DNA from: Kaistia defluvii
Lineage (GTDB): Bacteria; Pseudomonadota; Alphaproteobacteria; Rhizobiales; Kaistiaceae
Reading direction: 5' to 3'
Assembly (NCBI RefSeq): GCF_026343955.1
Contig: NZ_JAPKNI010000014.1
Location: 1-48,301, forward strand
DNA length: 48,301 bases
Shown here: positions 26,299 through 34,609 of the stretch, piece after piece
Layout of the letters: every line of letters starts with the position of its first letter
Position numbering within the stretch: position 1 is the first letter of the stretch
The notes under the pieces: generated by a model
What the model was told of the DNA's origin: nothing
What the model saw: only the letters and a program-made list of their open reading frames with translations
Databases searched by the model: none
Made by a program: the position numbers and the translations under genes

Positions 26299-27258
26299 AT
26301 GCTCTTCACTTCTCTCTCCGTAAAGGAACAGGACAAGTTCATGATGTCTCGTGTCTCATCTTCCCTTACGGCCTTGCGCGGGCCCGCTCTGGCCGTGCTC
26401 GGCCTGATGGCTCTGGCGACGGCGCCGGCCGTCGCGCAGGACGCGCCCGCGCCCGCGCCCGCGGCGGCTCCTGCTGCGGCGCCCGCCGATCCGAAGACCG
26501 TTCTGGCGACCGTCAACGGCCAGCCGATCACCGAGGCCGATCTGACGCTGGCCGGTGATGATTTCGCCGAGGAACTCGCCAAGGTTGCCCCCGACCAGCG
26601 CCGCAAGGCCATCCTCGACGTGCTGATCGACCTGCGCCTGATGGCGGGTGCTGCCGAAAAGGACGGCCTCGACAAGTCCGAGGAATTCCAGCGCCGTCTC
26701 GCCCTGCTGCGCGCCCGCGCGCTGCGCAACGAGTTCTTCCGCGCCAAGGTCGACAACGCGGTCACCGACGAAGCGGTCAAGAAGCGCTACGAGACCGAGA
26801 TCGCCAAGATCGTGCCGGAAGAGGAAGTCCACGCCCAGCACATCCTGGTCGAGACCGAGGACGAGGCCAAGGCGATCATCGCCGAGCTCGACAAGGGCGG
26901 CGATTTCGCCAAGCTCGCGGCCGAGAAGTCGAAGGATCCGGGTTCCGCCAAGATGGGCGGCGATCTCGGCTTCTTCACCAAGGGCAAGATGATCAAGGAA
27001 TTCGAGGAGGCGGCCTTCGCGCTCGAACCCGGCAAGTACACCGAGAAGCCGGTCAAGACCCAGTATGGCTACCACGTCATCAAGTCGGTCGAGAAGCGCA
27101 AGCAGCCGCTGCCGACCTTCGACCAGGTCAAGGATCAGGTCCGCCAGCTCGTGCTGCGCGACACCTTCGTCGACACCGTCGCCGGCCTGCGCAAGGACAG
27201 CAAGGTCGAGATCGTCGACCCGACCCTGAAGGCCGCCCCGTCGCAGCCCGCGCAGTAG
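26299..27258 (+). CDS. Periplasmic parvulin-type peptidyl-prolyl isomerase
   Basis: A 319-residue SurA/PrsA-like foldase. A signal segment (ALAVLGLMALATAPAVAQ) is followed by an Ala/Pro linker, then an N-terminal chaperone domain (TVLATVNGQPITEADL) and a parvulin domain at about residues 180-275 (EEEVHAQHILVETEDEAKAI, GGDLGFFTKGKM, KTQYGYHVIKSVEKR). It should help newly exported proteins fold. ATG 26299 has GAGG at 8 bases; ATG 26341 with AGGA at 7 bases would give a more usual signal-peptide length, so the start is uncertain. A terminator follows at 27285. Confidence 0.9.
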   Translation: MLFTSLSVKEQDKFMMSRVSSSLTALRGPALAVLGLMALATAPAVAQDAPAPAPAAAPAAAPADPKTVLATVNGQPITEADLTLAGDDFAEELAKVAPDQRRKAILDVLIDLRLMAGAAEKDGLDKSEEFQRRLALLRARALRNEFFRAKVDNAVTDEAVKKRYETEIAKIVPEEEVHAQHILVETEDEAKAIIAELDKGGDFAKLAAEKSKDPGSAKMGGDLGFFTKGKMIKEFEEAAFALEPGKYTEKPVKTQYGYHVIKSVEKRKQPLPTFDQVKDQVRQLVLRDTFVDTVAGLRKDSKVEIVDPTLKAAPSQPAQ

Positions 27259-27284
27259 GCGCCGGGTCCGCGGATTGCGAATGG

Positions 27285-27312
27285 AAGGGCCGGACATCAG
27301 TCCGGCCCTTTT
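27285..27312. terminator. Terminator of the parvulin gene
   Basis: An 11-bp stem AAGGGCCGGAC-ATCA-GTCCGGCCCTT continues into TT. It lies 26 bases after the stop codon. Confidence 0.85.
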
Positions 27313-27420
27313 GCATTTCAGGATCGCCGCTTGCGCCATTCCCCGATCCGAAACGGCTTGCGCGTGACAGGCGGTTCGGGCAGAGGGATGGCCTCTTTTG
27401 CCCGAACCAGCCGAGGCATC

Positions 27421-28653
27421 ATGTCCACTGCCGTTTCCCCGCTCGCCGTTCCCTTTCCCGACATGCCGCCGATCGAAGGCGTGACCTTCGCGACCGCCGA
27501 GGCCGGCATCAAGTACAAGAACCGCCTCGACGTTTTCCTGGCGCTTTTCGCCGAGGGAACGACGGTGGCCGGTGTCTTCACCCAGTCGAAGTGCCCGTCG
27601 GCGCCCGTCGACTGGTGCCGGGAATCGCTGAAAGGCGGCACGGCGCGCGCGCTGCTGGTCAATTCCGGCAATGCCAATGCCTTCACTGGCAAGAAGGGAC
27701 GCGAAACCACGAGTTTGCAGGGCGAACTGGCCGCCAAGGTCGCGGATTGCCGCCCGGATGAGGTGTTTCTCGCCTCGACGGGCGTGATCGGCGAACCGCT
27801 CGACGCGCAGAAATTCGCCGCCGTCCTGCCGGATGCGGCATCCCGCGCCGCGAGCGGCCCCTGGATCGACGCCGCCCGCGCCATCATGACCACCGACACC
27901 TTCCCGAAGGGCGCGACCCGCACGGTGAAGCTCGGTGCCGCCACGGTCACGATCAACGGCATCGCCAAGGGCGCCGGCATGATCGCGCCCGACATGGCGA
28001 CCATGCTCTCCTTCGTCGCCACGGACGCCGCCATCGCCGCGCCGGCGCTGCAGGCGCTGCTTTCGAAGGGCGTCGTGGGCAGCTTCAACTCCGTCACCGT
28101 CGACAGCGACACCTCGACCTCCGACACGCTGCTGCTTTTCGCCACCGGCAAGGCGGAAGGCGCGGAGACCATTGCCGATCCCGCCGATCCGCGCCTGGCG
28201 GACTTCGCCCGGGCGCTGGATGAGGTGCTGCTCGACCTCGCCACCCAGGTGGCGCGTGACGGCGAGGGCGCGCGCAAGTTGATCGAGGTCCGGGTGGTCG
28301 GCGCGGTTTCCGACGCTTCCGCCAAGCGCATCGCGCTGTCGATCGCCAATTCGCCGCTGGTCAAGACGGCGGCTGCCGGCGAGGACGCCAATTGGGGCCG
28401 CGTCGTGATGGCGGTCGGCAAGGCCGGCGAACCGGCCGACCGTGACAGGCTGTCGATCTCCTTCGGCGAGACCCGCGTCGCCTTCGAGGGCGAGCGCGAT
28501 CCGTCCTATTCGGAAGCCGTCGCCTCGGCCTACATGAAGAACCGGGAAATCGTCATCACCGCCGAGATCGGCCTGGGCGAGGGCAAGGCCACGGTCTGGA
28601 CCTGCGACCTGACCAAGGAATATGTCGCGATCAACGGCGACTACCGCAGCTGA
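27421..28653 (+). CDS. argJ: Glutamate N-acetyltransferase / amino-acid acetyltransferase
   Basis: ArgJ (410 residues) recycles the acetyl group from N-acetylornithine to glutamate in arginine synthesis and may also use acetyl-CoA. The proenzyme cleaves itself before the Thr in [13 protein letters not shown], near residue 200, to give alpha and beta chains. The substrate motif [12 protein letters not shown] is near residue 80. ATG 27421 follows GAGG; the frame from 27331 would add 30 residues through the terminator tail. A GNAT gene follows after 10 bases, then mutT, suggesting an operon. Confidence 0.95.
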   Translation: MSTAVSPLAVPFPDMPPIEGVTFATAEAGIKYKNRLDVFLALFAEGTTVAGVFTQSKCPSAPVDWCRESLKGGTARALLVNSGNANAFTGKKGRETTSLQGELAAKVADCRPDEVFLASTGVIGEPLDAQKFAAVLPDAASRAASGPWIDAARAIMTTDTFPKGATRTVKLGAATVTINGIAKGAGMIAPDMATMLSFVATDAAIAAPALQALLSKGVVGSFNSVTVDSDTSTSDTLLLFATGKAEGAETIADPADPRLADFARALDEVLLDLATQVARDGEGARKLIEVRVVGAVSDASAKRIALSIANSPLVKTAAAGEDANWGRVVMAVGKAGEPADRDRLSISFGETRVAFEGERDPSYSEAVASAYMKNREIVITAEIGLGEGKATVWTCDLTKEYVAINGDYRS

Positions 28654-28663
28654 GGTGACCATC

Positions 28664-29407
28664 TTGCCGTCCATCCTGGGGATCGAGTCCGCCTGCCTTT
28701 CCGCCTGGCCTGCGGTCGGTACCGTGCATGACGGCGCCTGGCTCTGGCGCTTCGCGCATGGCTATTCGAAGCGCTCGAATTCGTTCCAGAGCCTCGATCC
28801 GGAAGATGACGAGGATGCCGGGCGGCGGATCGACTACCTCGCCGCCCTCTCCGTGCGCCATGGCATCGCGCCGGTCTTCCGCGTGACGCCGCTGGCCGGT
28901 GGCCGGGTGCTGGACGCGCTCGACCGCGCCGGCTGGTCCGCCTATGAGGAGAGCCGGGTTCTCGCCATGTCGCTCGAGGATTGTGCCTTCGAGCCGGCCG
29001 GCGATGTCCGGTTCTTCAATCCGACCGATCCGCGCTGGTATCGCGCGCAGTCGACCTTGAGCCAGTCGACCGGCAAGACGGTCGAGACGCTGAAGGTCCT
29101 GCTCGGGCTGATCGCGCCGGAGGCGCGCGGCGTCGTCGCCTATGCGCCGGACGGCACGCCTGCCGCGGCGGCGCTCGCCGTCAATGCGGGTGGGATCGGC
29201 ATCTATCTGAACGTCGTCACCGACAGGACGAAGCGCCGCCAGGGCTACGGCGCCATGGTGATGCGGGCGGCGTTGCGCTGGACCATGGAGAACGGCGCCC
29301 GGGCGGCGGCGATCCAGGTGACCTCCGACAACGACCCGGCGATACGGCTCTACGAGTCGCTCGGCTTCGTCGAGCAATATCGCTACCACTACCGCAGTCC
29401 CGCCTGA
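28664..29407 (+). CDS. GNAT-family N-acetyltransferase, TTG start
   Basis: A protein of about 247 residues with two parts. The N-terminal 120 residues (ESACLSAWPAVGTVHDGAWL, then RFAHGYSKRSNSFQSL) are a region often found with this GNAT type. The C-terminal GNAT fold has the acetyl-CoA loop RRQGYGAMVMRAALRW and the end motif NDPAIRLYESLGF. The substrate is unknown. I choose TTG 28664, because GAGG lies 8 bases before it and just behind the argJ stop; GTG 28655 is possible, while ATG 28622 would overlap argJ by 32 bases. Position between argJ and mutT suggests co-transcription. Confidence 0.85.
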   Translation: MPSILGIESACLSAWPAVGTVHDGAWLWRFAHGYSKRSNSFQSLDPEDDEDAGRRIDYLAALSVRHGIAPVFRVTPLAGGRVLDALDRAGWSAYEESRVLAMSLEDCAFEPAGDVRFFNPTDPRWYRAQSTLSQSTGKTVETLKVLLGLIAPEARGVVAYAPDGTPAAAALAVNAGGIGIYLNVVTDRTKRRQGYGAMVMRAALRWTMENGARAAAIQVTSDNDPAIRLYESLGFVEQYRYHYRSPA

Positions 29408-29433
29408 TCCCTCCCGAGTCCTCCGAGGTTTTG

Positions 29434-29838
29434 ATGACACGCCGCCTTCTTCTCGTGGTCGCCTGTGCGCTGGTCGATGCCGACAATCGCATCCTGATCG
29501 CGCAACGCCCTGAGGGGAAGGCGCTGGCGGGACTCTGGGAGTTCCCCGGCGGCAAGGTCGACGCCGGAGAGACGCCCGAAGATGCCCTGATCCGCGAACT
29601 GCGCGAGGAACTCGGCGTCGAGACCAGGACGGCGTGCCTCGCGCCGCTCACCTTCGCCAGCCACAGCTATGACGATTTCCACCTGCTGATGCCGCTCTAT
29701 GTCTGCCGGCGCTGGTCCGGATTTCCCCGCAGCCTCGAGGGGCAGGCGCTGAAATGGGTGCGCGCCAAGCAGCTCCGCGACTATCCGATGCCGCCGGCCG
29801 ACGAGCCTTTGATCGCGCCGTTAATCGAGCTTTTATGA
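29434..29838 (+). CDS. mutT: MutT-type Nudix hydrolase (8-oxo-dGTP diphosphatase)
   Basis: A 134-residue Nudix enzyme. The Nudix box GGKVDAGETPEDALIRELREELGV fits GX5EX7REUXEEXGU, here read as GGKVDAGE, then RELREELG. The start RLLLVVACALVDADNRILIA and the segment LAGLWEFPGGK are typical of MutT, which removes oxidised guanine nucleotides. ATG 29434 follows GAGG at 7 bases. It lies 26 bases after the GNAT gene. Confidence 0.9.
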   Translation: MTRRLLLVVACALVDADNRILIAQRPEGKALAGLWEFPGGKVDAGETPEDALIRELREELGVETRTACLAPLTFASHSYDDFHLLMPLYVCRRWSGFPRSLEGQALKWVRAKQLRDYPMPPADEPLIAPLIELL

Positions 29839-29927
29839 GTTTGGGCGAGGGTCTCGCCGGAAGGCGTCGCGTGGCGTGACGCCGAATGGACAGCGCGATT
29901 CCGCCGCTGTCCAGGCAAGGCATGACG

Positions 29928-30107
29928 ATGAGCGCCGCCGCAGGTCCTTCCCTTATCCGCTTGCTGCGCTCGCGCCGGAGCCCGATTGCCATCGAATACG
30001 GCCTGATCATCGGCGTCATCGTCCTGGCGCTGGCGGCCGTCTTCCTCACCGGCGGCGGCATCCTCTCGCTTTATGAGCGGGTGGTGGCGCTGGCCGTGGA
30101 ATCCTGA
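29928..30107 (+). CDS. Flp-type (type IVb) pilin, orphan
   Basis: A 59-residue pilin-like protein. A basic leader (LIRLLRSRRS) precedes IAIEYGLIIGVIVLALAAVF, which matches the hydrophobic core and the Glu-Tyr pair of Flp pilins after the prepilin cleavage site. The processed protein would be about 40 residues. ATG 29928 has AAGG at 7 bases; ATG 29922 is an alternative. No tad or cpa assembly genes are near. It lies 89 bases after mutT and its stop is six bases from the stop of the convergent methyltransferase. Confidence 0.8.
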   Translation: MSAAAGPSLIRLLRSRRSPIAIEYGLIIGVIVLALAAVFLTGGGILSLYERVVALAVES

Positions 30108-30113
30108 CGCCCG

Positions 30114-30977
30114 CTATTCCGACGACCGCTCCCTCTCCTTGCGGGCCGCCTCCAGCGCATCGGCGAGCCGCACCTTGGCCGAGCCGGGCTTGAGCGGCTT
30201 CTGCTGGCTCTCATGCGGCGCCCATCCCGAAAGCGCGATCAGCTCGAACGTGGCGCGGACGCGGCCGTCGGGGTCGGCATGGCGCTCCGCATAGAGCGCG
30301 GCGGCGCGGGCGAGGATCGGGCGCGTCAGCGGGCGCGGATCGCGGGCGACGAGCGCGTTGGTCGCCCCCATGGCCCGCAGATCGCGCATCAGATGGAACA
30401 GGCTGTCATAGCGGACGATGAGCCGGTCGGTGTCGGTCACCGGCAGGGCAAAGCCGGCGCGCTGCAGCAGCGCGCCAATGTCGCGCACATCGGCGAAGGG
30501 TGCGACGCGGGGCGCGGCGCCACCGCGAATGTCACTCTCCGCCTCCGTCAGCACGGCGCGCAGTTCATGCAGCGTGTCGCCGCCGACCAGCGTGGCCAGC
30601 AGCAGCCCGTCCGGCTTCAGCGCCCGCTTGATCTGGGCGAGCAGGCCGGGCAGGTCGTTGACCCACTGGAACGTCAGCGCGCTGACCGCGAGGTCGATCG
30701 AGCCTGGCTCCAGCGGCAATGCTTCATGGCTATCCAGCCGGACCCGCCGGACATCGCCGCCCTGGCCGTTGGCGGCGAGCGCCGCCGCGAGGGCGGGCGA
30801 GAGATCGCCGATATCGGCCGCCTGCGCGAAGTGGCGGTTTACCGTCGACAGGCGGTCCATCAGGTCTTCGATCGTGCGCGCCAGCAGGAAATCGCTGCCG
30901 GCAACGGCGAGCCGCTCGGCGCGGGCGCGGCGCAGGTCGAGCAGGTTTCGATCGAAGAGAATGGGGGCGCCGGACAT
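30114..30977 (-). CDS. NDUFAF5-like methyltransferase-fold protein
   Basis: A 287-residue protein of the SAM-methyltransferase fold, closest to the mitochondrial complex I assembly factor NDUFAF5. Visible marks are LFDRNLLDLRRARAER at the N-terminus, SIDLAVSALTFQWVNDLPG and LKPDGLLLATLVGGDTLHEL. The glycine-rich SAM loop is degenerate (AADIGDLSPALAAAL), which I recall as common in the alphaproteobacterial group. A role in respiratory complex I assembly is inferred from the family. ATG 30977 is chosen by similarity; the frame to 31118 runs into the divergent comF region. Confidence 0.85.
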   Translation of the reverse strand: MSGAPILFDRNLLDLRRARAERLAVAGSDFLLARTIEDLMDRLSTVNRHFAQAADIGDLSPALAAALAANGQGGDVRRVRLDSHEALPLEPGSIDLAVSALTFQWVNDLPGLLAQIKRALKPDGLLLATLVGGDTLHELRAVLTEAESDIRGGAAPRVAPFADVRDIGALLQRAGFALPVTDTDRLIVRYDSLFHLMRDLRAMGATNALVARDPRPLTRPILARAAALYAERHADPDGRVRATFELIALSGWAPHESQQKPLKPGSAKVRLADALEAARKERERSSE

Positions 30978-31063
30978 GGCACAGCCTTCCTGACGGGTGT
31001 GGTGGCGGCCGTTATGGGACCGGCGGCCCTTCCGGTCAAAGCCGTTCTGCATTACGCTGCGGC

Positions 31064-31849
31064 ATGCGAGCGGGCGCGGCAGTCGAAAAACCGATTTGGC
31101 TGGAGCCGCTTCGGGCACGGCTCGGGGCGGCGGGGCGGTTCGTCATCAATCTGGCGCTGCCGCCGGCCTGCATGGCTTGCAGCCGGCCGGTGGCCGAGAG
31201 CGGCGCGCTCTGCGCCGCCTGCTGGGACCAGCTTCGGCTGATCGAGCGCCCCTTCTGCCAGCGACTGGCGATTCCGTTCGGCTATGACATCGGTCCGGAG
31301 GCGCTTTCCGCCGAGGCGATCGCCGATCCGCCGCCCTTCAACCGGCTGCGCGCCGTGGCCGTCTATGACGAATTATCCGGCCGCATCGTGCAGGGGCTCA
31401 AATACCATGACCATGTAGAACTCGCCCGCTCGATCGGTGCGATGATGGTGCGCGCAGCCGGCGACATTGCCGGCGAGGCGCAGATCGTCGTGCCGGTGCC
31501 GCTGCATCCGCGCCGGCTGTGGCAGCGCCGCTTCAACCAGTCGGCGATGATCGCGGCGGAGATCGCGAGACGGCTGGAAAGACCGCATTTCCCGGACCTT
31601 GTCGACAGGATCAAGCCGACGCGCCGGCAGGTGGGGCTGAAGGCCAGCGAGCGGGCGGCGAACGTCCAGGGCGCCTTTCGCGTATCGGCGGAGGCCAGGG
31701 CGAAGCTGGCCGGCCGGCATGTGCTTCTTGTCGATGATGTCTACACCACCGGGGCGACGGCGAAGGCGGTGACGCGGGCGCTGTTGCGGGGCGGCGCGGC
31801 CGGCGTCGACGTCGTCGTCTTCGCACGGGTTGTCGAAGGGCTGGGCTGA
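31064..31849 (+). CDS. comF: ComF-family phosphoribosyltransferase-like protein
   Basis: A 261-residue ComF-type protein. A zinc-ribbon pair CMAC...CAAC lies near residues 36-58. The C-terminal phosphoribosyltransferase domain has VPVPLHPRRLWQRRFNQSA and the PRPP loop VLLVDDVYTTGATA near residue 225. In competent bacteria ComF helps DNA uptake; in alphaproteobacteria its role is unclear. ATG 31064 has no strong ribosome site. It diverges from the NDUFAF5-like gene, and grxC starts 37 bases after it. Confidence 0.88.
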   Translation: MRAGAAVEKPIWLEPLRARLGAAGRFVINLALPPACMACSRPVAESGALCAACWDQLRLIERPFCQRLAIPFGYDIGPEALSAEAIADPPPFNRLRAVAVYDELSGRIVQGLKYHDHVELARSIGAMMVRAAGDIAGEAQIVVPVPLHPRRLWQRRFNQSAMIAAEIARRLERPHFPDLVDRIKPTRRQVGLKASERAANVQGAFRVSAEARAKLAGRHVLLVDDVYTTGATAKAVTRALLRGGAAGVDVVVFARVVEGLG

Positions 31850-31858
31850 AGCCTATAT
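31830..31858 (+). promoter_or_regulatory. Candidate grxC promoter inside the end of comF
   Basis: TTGTCG (31830-31835), 17 bases, CTATAT (31853-31858), about 28 bases before the grxC ATG. The -35 lies within the last codons of comF. Confidence 0.55.
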
Positions 31859-31886
31859 AGGCGGCTCCCAATCATCAGGATTGAAC

Positions 31887-32144
31887 ATGGCCGAAGTGAT
31901 CATCTACACCCGGCAGGCCTGCGGATATTGTTCGTCCGCCAAGCGCCTTCTGGACAAGAAAGGCGTTGCCTATGTCGAATTCGACGCCACGGGAAAGCCG
32001 GAACTCCGCCAGGAAATGATCGAGCGCGCCAAGGGGCGCGCAACGTTCCCGCAGATTTTCATCGGCGGGACGCATGTCGGGGGCTGCGACGACCTGCACG
32101 ATCTCGAGGGGCAGGGCCGCCTGGATCTGCTTCTGGCGTCCTGA
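31887..32144 (+). CDS. grxC: Glutaredoxin 3
   Basis: An 85-residue dithiol glutaredoxin that reduces disulphides with glutathione. The active site is CGYC (Cys12, Cys15), with Gly where Pro is more usual. The glutathione-binding segments TFPQIFIGGTHVGGCDDL are intact. ATG 31887 follows AGGA at 6 bases. The next gene, a Nit-type amidase, starts 40 bases later; both deal with glutathione. Confidence 0.95.
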   Translation: MAEVIIYTRQACGYCSSAKRLLDKKGVAYVEFDATGKPELRQEMIERAKGRATFPQIFIGGTHVGGCDDLHDLEGQGRLDLLLAS

Positions 32145-32184
32145 CGGGCGCCGCTTTCATTTCATTCAATCAAGGAGAGAGCCG

Positions 32185-33036
32185 ATGACGAGCTTCAAGG
32201 CGGCTTGCGTCCAGATGCGCAGCGGGCGTTCGGTGGCGGCGAATGTCGACGACGCCGAGGCTTTGATCCGGGCGGCGGCGGCGGCAGGGGCGGGCTATGT
32301 GCTGACCCCCGAGATGACGACCATCCTCGACCGGGACAAGGAAGCGCTTCTCGCGGCGATCGGCCCGGAAGAGATCGACACGTCGCTGCAGCGGTTTCGG
32401 GAGATCGCGCGCGAGCTGGGCATTCATCTCCATATCGGTTCCATGGCGATCAAACTCGCCGACGATCACATCGCCAACCGCTCGTTCCTGATCGCGCCGA
32501 ACGGCGCCATCATCGGCCGCTATGACAAGATCCACATGTTCGATGTCGATCTCTCCGGCGGCGAGAGCTATCGCGAATCCGCGACCTACCGGGCTGGCGA
32601 TTCCGCCATCGTCGCCGACCTGCCCTGGACCAAGATCGGCCTGACGATCTGCTACGATGTCCGCTTCCCGGCCCTGCACCGGACGCTGGCCAAGGCCGGC
32701 GCCGCCGTGCTGGCCGTTCCCGCCGCCTTCACCAAGAAGACCGGCGAGGCGCATTGGCACGTGCTGCTGCGCTCGCGCGCGATCGAAACCGGTTCCTATG
32801 TCGTGGCGGCGGCGCAGGCCGGCCATCACGAGGACGGTCGCGACACGTATGGCCACAGCATGATCGTCGATCCCTGGGGCAAGATCCTGGCCGAGGCCGA
32901 CGACCAGCCCGGCTTCATCATCGCCGAGATCGATCCGGCCTTTTCCGCCTCGGCGCGCCAGGCCATTCCGGCGCTCGCCAATGCGCGCGATTTTGCGCTG
33001 CCCGCAATGCCGCAGGTTGGCAGCTTCGTGAACTGA
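32185..33036 (+). CDS. Nit-type carbon-nitrogen hydrolase (probable deaminated glutathione amidase)
   Basis: A 283-residue nitrilase-superfamily amidase. The catalytic triad is Glu43 (LTPEMTT), Lys115 (RYDKIHMFD) and Cys156 (LTICYDVRFP). The sequence DVDLSGGESYRES is typical of Nit1-like enzymes, which repair deaminated glutathione. Placement 40 bases after grxC agrees with a glutathione role, an inference. ATG 32185 has AAGGAGAG at 7 bases. Confidence 0.9.
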   Translation: MTSFKAACVQMRSGRSVAANVDDAEALIRAAAAAGAGYVLTPEMTTILDRDKEALLAAIGPEEIDTSLQRFREIARELGIHLHIGSMAIKLADDHIANRSFLIAPNGAIIGRYDKIHMFDVDLSGGESYRESATYRAGDSAIVADLPWTKIGLTICYDVRFPALHRTLAKAGAAVLAVPAAFTKKTGEAHWHVLLRSRAIETGSYVVAAAQAGHHEDGRDTYGHSMIVDPWGKILAEADDQPGFIIAEIDPAFSASARQAIPALANARDFALPAMPQVGSFVN

Positions 33037-33046
33037 TCCCCATATA
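33017..33046 (+). promoter_or_regulatory. Promoter of the DUF1178 gene, predicted leaderless
   Basis: TTGGCA (33017-33022), 18 bases, CATATA (33041-33046). The start codon at 33053 lies where transcription should begin. Confidence 0.55.
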
Positions 33047-33052
33047 GACGGC

Positions 33053-33487
33053 ATGATCCGATACAATCTCGTCTGTACGGGCGGACACGACTTCGAAAGC
33101 TGGTTTCGCGACGCGGCGGCCTTTGACAAGGCCGCCAAGGCGAAGGCCGTGACCTGCCCGGAATGTGGCACCAGCGATGTCGTGAAGGCCTTGATGGCGC
33201 CGTCCGTTTCGACGGCGCGCAAGCGCGAGGCGGCGGCCGTGAAGGTCGCCGCGCCGGACCCGCGCCAGGCGGCCATGGTCGAGATGATGCGCAAGCTGCG
33301 CGCGCATGTGACGGAAAACGCCGACTATGTCGGAGCCAAGTTCGCCGAGGAAGCGCGCAAGATCCACTACGAAGAGGTCGAAGCGCGCGGCATCTATGGC
33401 GAGGCCTCGCCGGAGGAGGCGCGTTCGCTGATCGACGAGGGCATCGAGTTCCTGCCCCTGCCGGTCCTGCCGGAAGACGGCAACTAG
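33053..33487 (+). CDS. DUF1178 protein
   Basis: A 144-residue protein of unknown function. A zinc-ribbon-like part includes LVCTGGHDFESWF, where a Cys and His near the N-terminus join CPECG near residue 37. The middle is Ala- and Lys-rich, and the C-terminal part has RKIHYEEVEARGIYGEAS and IEFLPLPVLPED, the family hallmark. It has no ribosome site and a -10 box seven bases before the ATG. Its stop TAG is inside the CTAG boundary of the element at 33484-33589. Confidence 0.9.
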   Translation: MIRYNLVCTGGHDFESWFRDAAAFDKAAKAKAVTCPECGTSDVVKALMAPSVSTARKREAAAVKVAAPDPRQAAMVEMMRKLRAHVTENADYVGAKFAEEARKIHYEEVEARGIYGEASPEEARSLIDEGIEFLPLPVLPEDGN

Positions 33488-33589
33488 AGCCTTTCCCCGT
33501 TTCTCTTCAACGGCGCAACGCTCCAGTTCCTTGTGGGATCGCGTTTTCTTCACGCGAACCGGTGCCCCCTTCGCTCGAAAACGCCCTAG
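33484..33589. repeat. CTAG-bounded 106-bp palindromic element, MITE-like
   Basis: The stretch starts and ends in CTAG and fills the gap between two convergent genes. The ends are imperfect inverted repeats (CTAGAGCCTTTCC against CTAGGGCGTTTTC). Inside are arms GCGTTTTC (33541-33548) and GAAAACGC (33577-33584), with GCGAA and TTCGC between them. I recall similar sequences scattered in Hyphomicrobiales genomes. The left CTAG holds the stop of the DUF1178 gene, the right one the stop of ubiG. The hairpin may also end both transcripts. Confidence 0.7.
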
Positions 33590-34332
33590 CGGCGGACGGC
33601 CGCTAGCATGTAGTTAACGTCCATGTCGGAAGAAGTCTTCCACTGGTTGCGAAGCGGGTTGAACACGACGCCGGTCTCGGTCGACAGATCGAGACCGTTT
33701 TCCCGCAGCGCCGAGGCGAGTTCCGAGGGCCGCACGAGCTTCTCGTAGCTGTGCGTGCCGCGCGGCAGCCAGCCCAGAACATACTCCGCCCCCACGATCG
33801 CCAGCGCCCAGGCCTTCGGTGTGCGGTTGATGGTCGAGAGCACCATCAGCCCGCCCGGCTTCACCATGGCTGACGTCTCGCGGATGAAGAGCGGCAGGTC
33901 GGCGACATGCTCGACGATCTCCATGGCGAGCACGATGTCGAATCGCTCGCCGGCCTGCGCCAGCGCCTCGGCGGTCGTCGCCCGGTAATCGATGTCGAGG
34001 CCGGCCTCGCGCGCATGCAGCGACGCGACGCCGATATTGGTCTCCGAAGCATCGGCGCCGACCACCGTCGCCCCGAGCCGGGCCATCGGCTCCGACAACA
34101 GTCCGCCGCCGCAGCCGATATCGAGCACGCGCAGGCCCTGCAGGGCCTTGGGATCCCGCCCGTCGCGGCCGAACAGCCGCGCGGCTTCTTCCTTGATGAA
34201 GCCGATCCGGATCGGGTTCAGCCGATGCAGCGGCGCGAACTTGCCGTTGGGCGCCCACCACTCGCCGGCGATCGCCGAAAAATGCGCGATTTCGTCCTGG
34301 TCGACGGTAGTGCTGTGCTCGGCGGCTGACAT
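33586..34332 (-). CDS. ubiG: Ubiquinone biosynthesis O-methyltransferase
   Basis: UbiG (248 residues) makes both O-methylations of ubiquinone synthesis at the membrane surface. The SAM-binding motif [20 protein letters not shown] is near residue 70, and [12 protein letters not shown] and [11 protein letters not shown] follow as in the family. The N-terminal [20 protein letters not shown] is diagnostic. ATG 34332 has AAGGAG at 7 bases. Its stop codon TAG lies in the right CTAG end of the repeat element. It diverges from lysC. Confidence 0.95.
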   Translation of the reverse strand: MSAAEHSTTVDQDEIAHFSAIAGEWWAPNGKFAPLHRLNPIRIGFIKEEAARLFGRDGRDPKALQGLRVLDIGCGGGLLSEPMARLGATVVGADASETNIGVASLHAREAGLDIDYRATTAEALAQAGERFDIVLAMEIVEHVADLPLFIRETSAMVKPGGLMVLSTINRTPKAWALAIVGAEYVLGWLPRGTHSYEKLVRPSELASALRENGLDLSTETGVVFNPLRNQWKTSSDMDVNYMLAAVRR

Positions 34333-34495
34333 GGGCGGCTCCTTCTGCGGCGAACGTCGTCGTGGCGGCGGGTGAAGTCAAGGCAGGCGGTCGCCGCACC
34401 CCCTTGCCGGGCGGGATCCGGGGGGGCGGCTCGGCCGAGGGTCGCGCGGTTCCGGCCCGTCCCCAAGGCATGGCGCAGCCCACGCGCCGTCGCCG

Positions 34496-34524
34496 TTGCG
34501 GCTTCCTGCCGAAGCCGCTATGAA
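34496..34524 (+). promoter_or_regulatory. Sigma-70 promoter of lysC with dyad in the spacer
   Basis: TTGCGG (34496-34501), 17 bases, TATGAA (34519-34524). The spacer is almost filled by a perfect inverted repeat GCGGCTTC-CTGCC-GAAGCCGC (34498-34518). The leader would be about 80 bases. Confidence 0.6.
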
Positions 34525-34569
34525 GGCGCCCGTCCGGTTGTTCTGGTTGGCCGGAGATCCTTCAATCTC

Positions 34570-34588
34570 TTCCGCAGCTTCTGCGGAA
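34570..34588 (+). other. Hairpin in the lysC leader
   Basis: TTCCGCAG-CTT-CTGCGGAA forms a perfect 8-bp stem about 20 bases before the lysC start. There is no T-run and no leader peptide that I can see, so its role is open. Confidence 0.5.
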
Positions 34589-34609
34589 ACTGCCCTTCAA
34601 AGGTTGCTG

